Origin: Zhongshania sp.
GTDB taxonomy: Bacteria; Pseudomonadota; Gammaproteobacteria; Pseudomonadales; Spongiibacteraceae
Direction: 5' to 3'
Length of the DNA: 33,697 bases
NCBI GenBank assembly: GCA_018066965.1
Contig: JAGPVP010000101.1
Location: forward strand, 1 to 33,697
The position numbers were made by a program, and so were the translations under genes. Shown here piece by piece: positions 32,144-33,697 of this stretch. Below the pieces are notes generated by a model. It ran no database searches. It had not been told where the DNA came from and saw only the letters and a list, made by a program, of their open reading frames with translations. Numbering within the stretch: the stretch's first letter is position 1; each line of letters begins with the position of its first letter.

Positions 32144-32497
32144 GGATCAATGGTACCTGTGTTCGGGTCGCGAAAAAGGGGTACAGGGTAGCGGAAATGT
32201 GTGACGGAGTCTTCCGATATCACGCCGATAACGGTTGACAATGATGGCCATCGCTTTTAATAATCAAGCTACGCTGTGTTGTATGGATAGGTATATTGCC
32301 GTCACACCATCTTGGCCTTCGGGCTTACAGTCCAAACCTTCTGCGCGCTGTATTCGTTCAGCATCGCGACAACAGCCCTACGCTCCGCGAGCTGGCGTTT
32401 TCCTCCCTAATACCTCCCTTATTTGGCTCTCAAAACGGTCTTTTCTTGGTCGCGTTGAGTACCAGTTTTCCTTTATGTTGTTAACAGAGAGTGTCCT
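32144..32497. other. Intergenic region and long phoH leader
   Basis: A 354-bp region without a convincing gene. It holds the start region of rnb (minus), a strong promoter at 32235-32263 and a leader of about 225 nt before the PhoH start. Two overlapping open frames in the leader (from about 32241 and 32296) have no recognisable protein features and one runs into phoH in another frame; I treat them as non-coding. The leader contains two CCTCCC runs (about 32400-32420) that could pair with a ribosome-binding site. Confidence 0.5.
32235..32263 (+). promoter_or_regulatory. Sigma-70 promoter upstream of phoH
   Basis: TTGACA (32235-32240) and TAATAA (32258-32263) with exact 17-bp spacing. The -35 is perfect and the -10 has four of six consensus bases. 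Transcription would start near 32270 and give a leader of about 225 nt. Confidence 0.65.
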
Positions 32498-33697
32498 ATG
32501 GAAAAAATCTTTGTTCTTGATACCAACGTTTTACTGCATGACCCCATGGCGTTAAACGCCTTTCATGAGCATCGGGTGGTAATCCCGATGACGGTGTTGG
32601 AGGAGTTAGATCATATCAAGGACAGGCGCGACAAAGATGTGAGTCGCGAGGCGAGGATAGCAATCAATGCTATCGACAAGATTTTATTTAATGCCAGCCC
32701 CAAGGCAATTCAAGAGGGGGTGCCAATTCCCAGTGCGCGCAATGGGGATGACAATGGCAGTTTGGCGATTTTCCCCGATCAATTAATTAACCACGACGTA
32801 CCCGCACCCTACCTTGATGGTAGCCAGCAGCAGGCCAACGATAATCGTATTATCAATGTGGCTCTGCATTTGCAGGTTAAAAATCCCAAGGCCTATGTTT
32901 GTTTGGTGACTAAAGACATCAATATGCGCTTGAAGGCCAAAGGCTCTGGGTTGGAGAATGTTGAAGACTACCGCAAAGATCGTGTACTTGAAGATATTCA
33001 ATACATGGCAAAGGGTTATGAGCACTTGCCGGGTAACTTCTGGAGTCAGGTAGACAAGGTCGATACCCTAAGAGAGGGTGGGCAAACCGTACATGTATTG
33101 AATCGCGACGTGCTGCCTAAAGTGCACATCAATGAGTTTCTCTACGATGATAGCGGCTTCGCTAGCATGGTGAGGTCAGTCGACGAAGACAAACTTGAGC
33201 TGCTGGATTTAAGCCGAGACCAGTTGATGCACCAGCGCATGTGGGGTCTGAGCCCACGCAACTTTGAACAGGCTATGGCGTTCTTTCTTATTTCGCGGGC
33301 GCACATCGATATGACGGTATTAACGGGGCCAGCGGGCTCGGGTAAAACCCTCATTGCACTGGCCTATGGTTTGCACGCGATCTTGGAGGAAAAACGCTTC
33401 GATAAGATGATAGTGGCGCGTTCCACGCCGCCGATGGCCGAGGATATCGGCTTTCTTCCCGGCACCGAAGAGGAAAAAATGGCGCCGTGGTTGGCGGCGT
33501 TTGAAGACAACCTTGAAGTCTTACACGGCACTGATGAGTCGCCATACAGCAGTATTGAGTACGTCAAAGACAAGGCGAATATCCAATTTAAGTCTTTGAA
33601 TTTTATGCGGGGTCGTTCCTTTAATAATGCGTATATCGTCATTGACGAAGCGCAGGGCTTAACCCAGTTTCAACTCAAATCTATTATTACGCGGGTG
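32498..33697 (+). CDS. phoH: PIN-PhoH ATPase (partial, right end cut)
   Basis: The first 400 residues are in the window; the gene continues past the edge. The N-terminal PIN ribonuclease-like domain has the acidic residues of FVLDTNVLLHDP (Asp8), VLEELD and VTKDINMRLKA. The PhoH ATPase domain follows: Walker A GPAGSGKT at 277-284 and Walker B-like YIVIDEAQGLTQFQLKSIITR just before the edge. This is the YlaK-type PhoH (PhoH2 layout), in which the PIN and ATPase domains together act as an RNA helicase/RNase in the studied mycobacterial case. The ATG at 32498 follows GAGAG. The RNA-metabolism context with the divergent rnb is suggestive only. Confidence 0.92.
   Translation, partial: MEKIFVLDTNVLLHDPMALNAFHEHRVVIPMTVLEELDHIKDRRDKDVSREARIAINAIDKILFNASPKAIQEGVPIPSARNGDDNGSLAIFPDQLINHDVPAPYLDGSQQQANDNRIINVALHLQVKNPKAYVCLVTKDINMRLKAKGSGLENVEDYRKDRVLEDIQYMAKGYEHLPGNFWSQVDKVDTLREGGQTVHVLNRDVLPKVHINEFLYDDSGFASMVRSVDEDKLELLDLSRDQLMHQRMWGLSPRNFEQAMAFFLISRAHIDMTVLTGPAGSGKTLIALAYGLHAILEEKRFDKMIVARSTPPMAEDIGFLPGTEEEKMAPWLAAFEDNLEVLHGTDESPYSSIEYVKDKANIQFKSLNFMRGRSFNNAYIVIDEAQGLTQFQLKSIITRV

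Noticed and set aside
32235-32555. 106-codon frame in the phoH leader and overlapping phoH
   Set aside because: No recognisable features, no ribosome-binding site, and it starts inside the promoter; treated as chance.
1-33697. tRNA, rRNA, CRISPR array, insertion sequence or prophage
   Set aside because: No cloverleaf-like segment, no rRNA-like stretch, no regularly spaced repeats and no transposase, integrase or phage gene was seen on either strand.

Overview
The window looks like ordinary chromosome from a free-living, probably marine, gammaproteobacterium. The protein set (RNase II, NsrR, CmoM, a RibC-type riboflavin synthase, a FinR/Fpr pair, RimB/RimK, MAPEG, OmpA lipoproteins) points to the Pseudomonas/Cellvibrionales side of the class. 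A Spongiibacteraceae-like host is my guess from protein flavour, not a computed placement. Genes are densely packed on both strands with short gaps. I see no rRNA, tRNA, CRISPR array, transposase, integrase or phage gene.

Layout. 1-810: the tail of an acidic protein and a small secreted protein. 880-3373 (minus): an operon of a RimB-type aspartic protease, the S6 glutamate ligase RimK and an AstE/AspA-like zinc hydrolase. 3516-5751: a coniferyl-aldehyde-dehydrogenase-like enzyme and a divergent secreted SIMPL protein. 5952-8069: a DUF2889 protein and, divergently, two membrane proteins (DUF4345, DUF4126). 8083-10827: an OmpA-domain protein followed by a TpsB-like outer-membrane barrel, behind a CRP-like site. 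10851-12701: a MarR regulator divergent from a Bcr/CflA drug exporter, with two palindromic operators 30 bp apart. 12768-14544: FinR-like LysR regulator divergent from ferredoxin-NADP reductase. 14823-19276: alpha/beta hydrolase, MAPEG protein and a large exported PHP-domain (CehA/McbA) metallohydrolase. 19436-20662: two lipoproteins. 20713-23784: orphan ParA, DUF1145, riboflavin synthase and a nitronate-monooxygenase-like flavoprotein.

24013-27690: a YdcH-like protein, a candidate small RNA, CmoM (wobble-uridine tRNA methyltransferase), an Mpo1-like protein, a PPOX-fold flavoprotein, two tiny tandem membrane-protein genes and a glycerophosphodiesterase. 27847-33697: asnS, an nsrR/truncated-haemoglobin divergent pair with two NsrR-type operators, RNase II, and the first 400 residues of a PIN-PhoH ATPase that runs off the right edge.

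For several genes I chose starts internal to the longest reading frame, using ribosome-binding sites, family N-termini or operators lying in the upstream part. The most interesting items are the tandem pair of about 40-residue single-span membrane proteins, the orphan TpsB-like barrel lacking both a signal peptide and the usual L6 Arg motif, the paired MarR and NsrR operators, the candidate sRNA, and the RimB-RimK-hydrolase operon.
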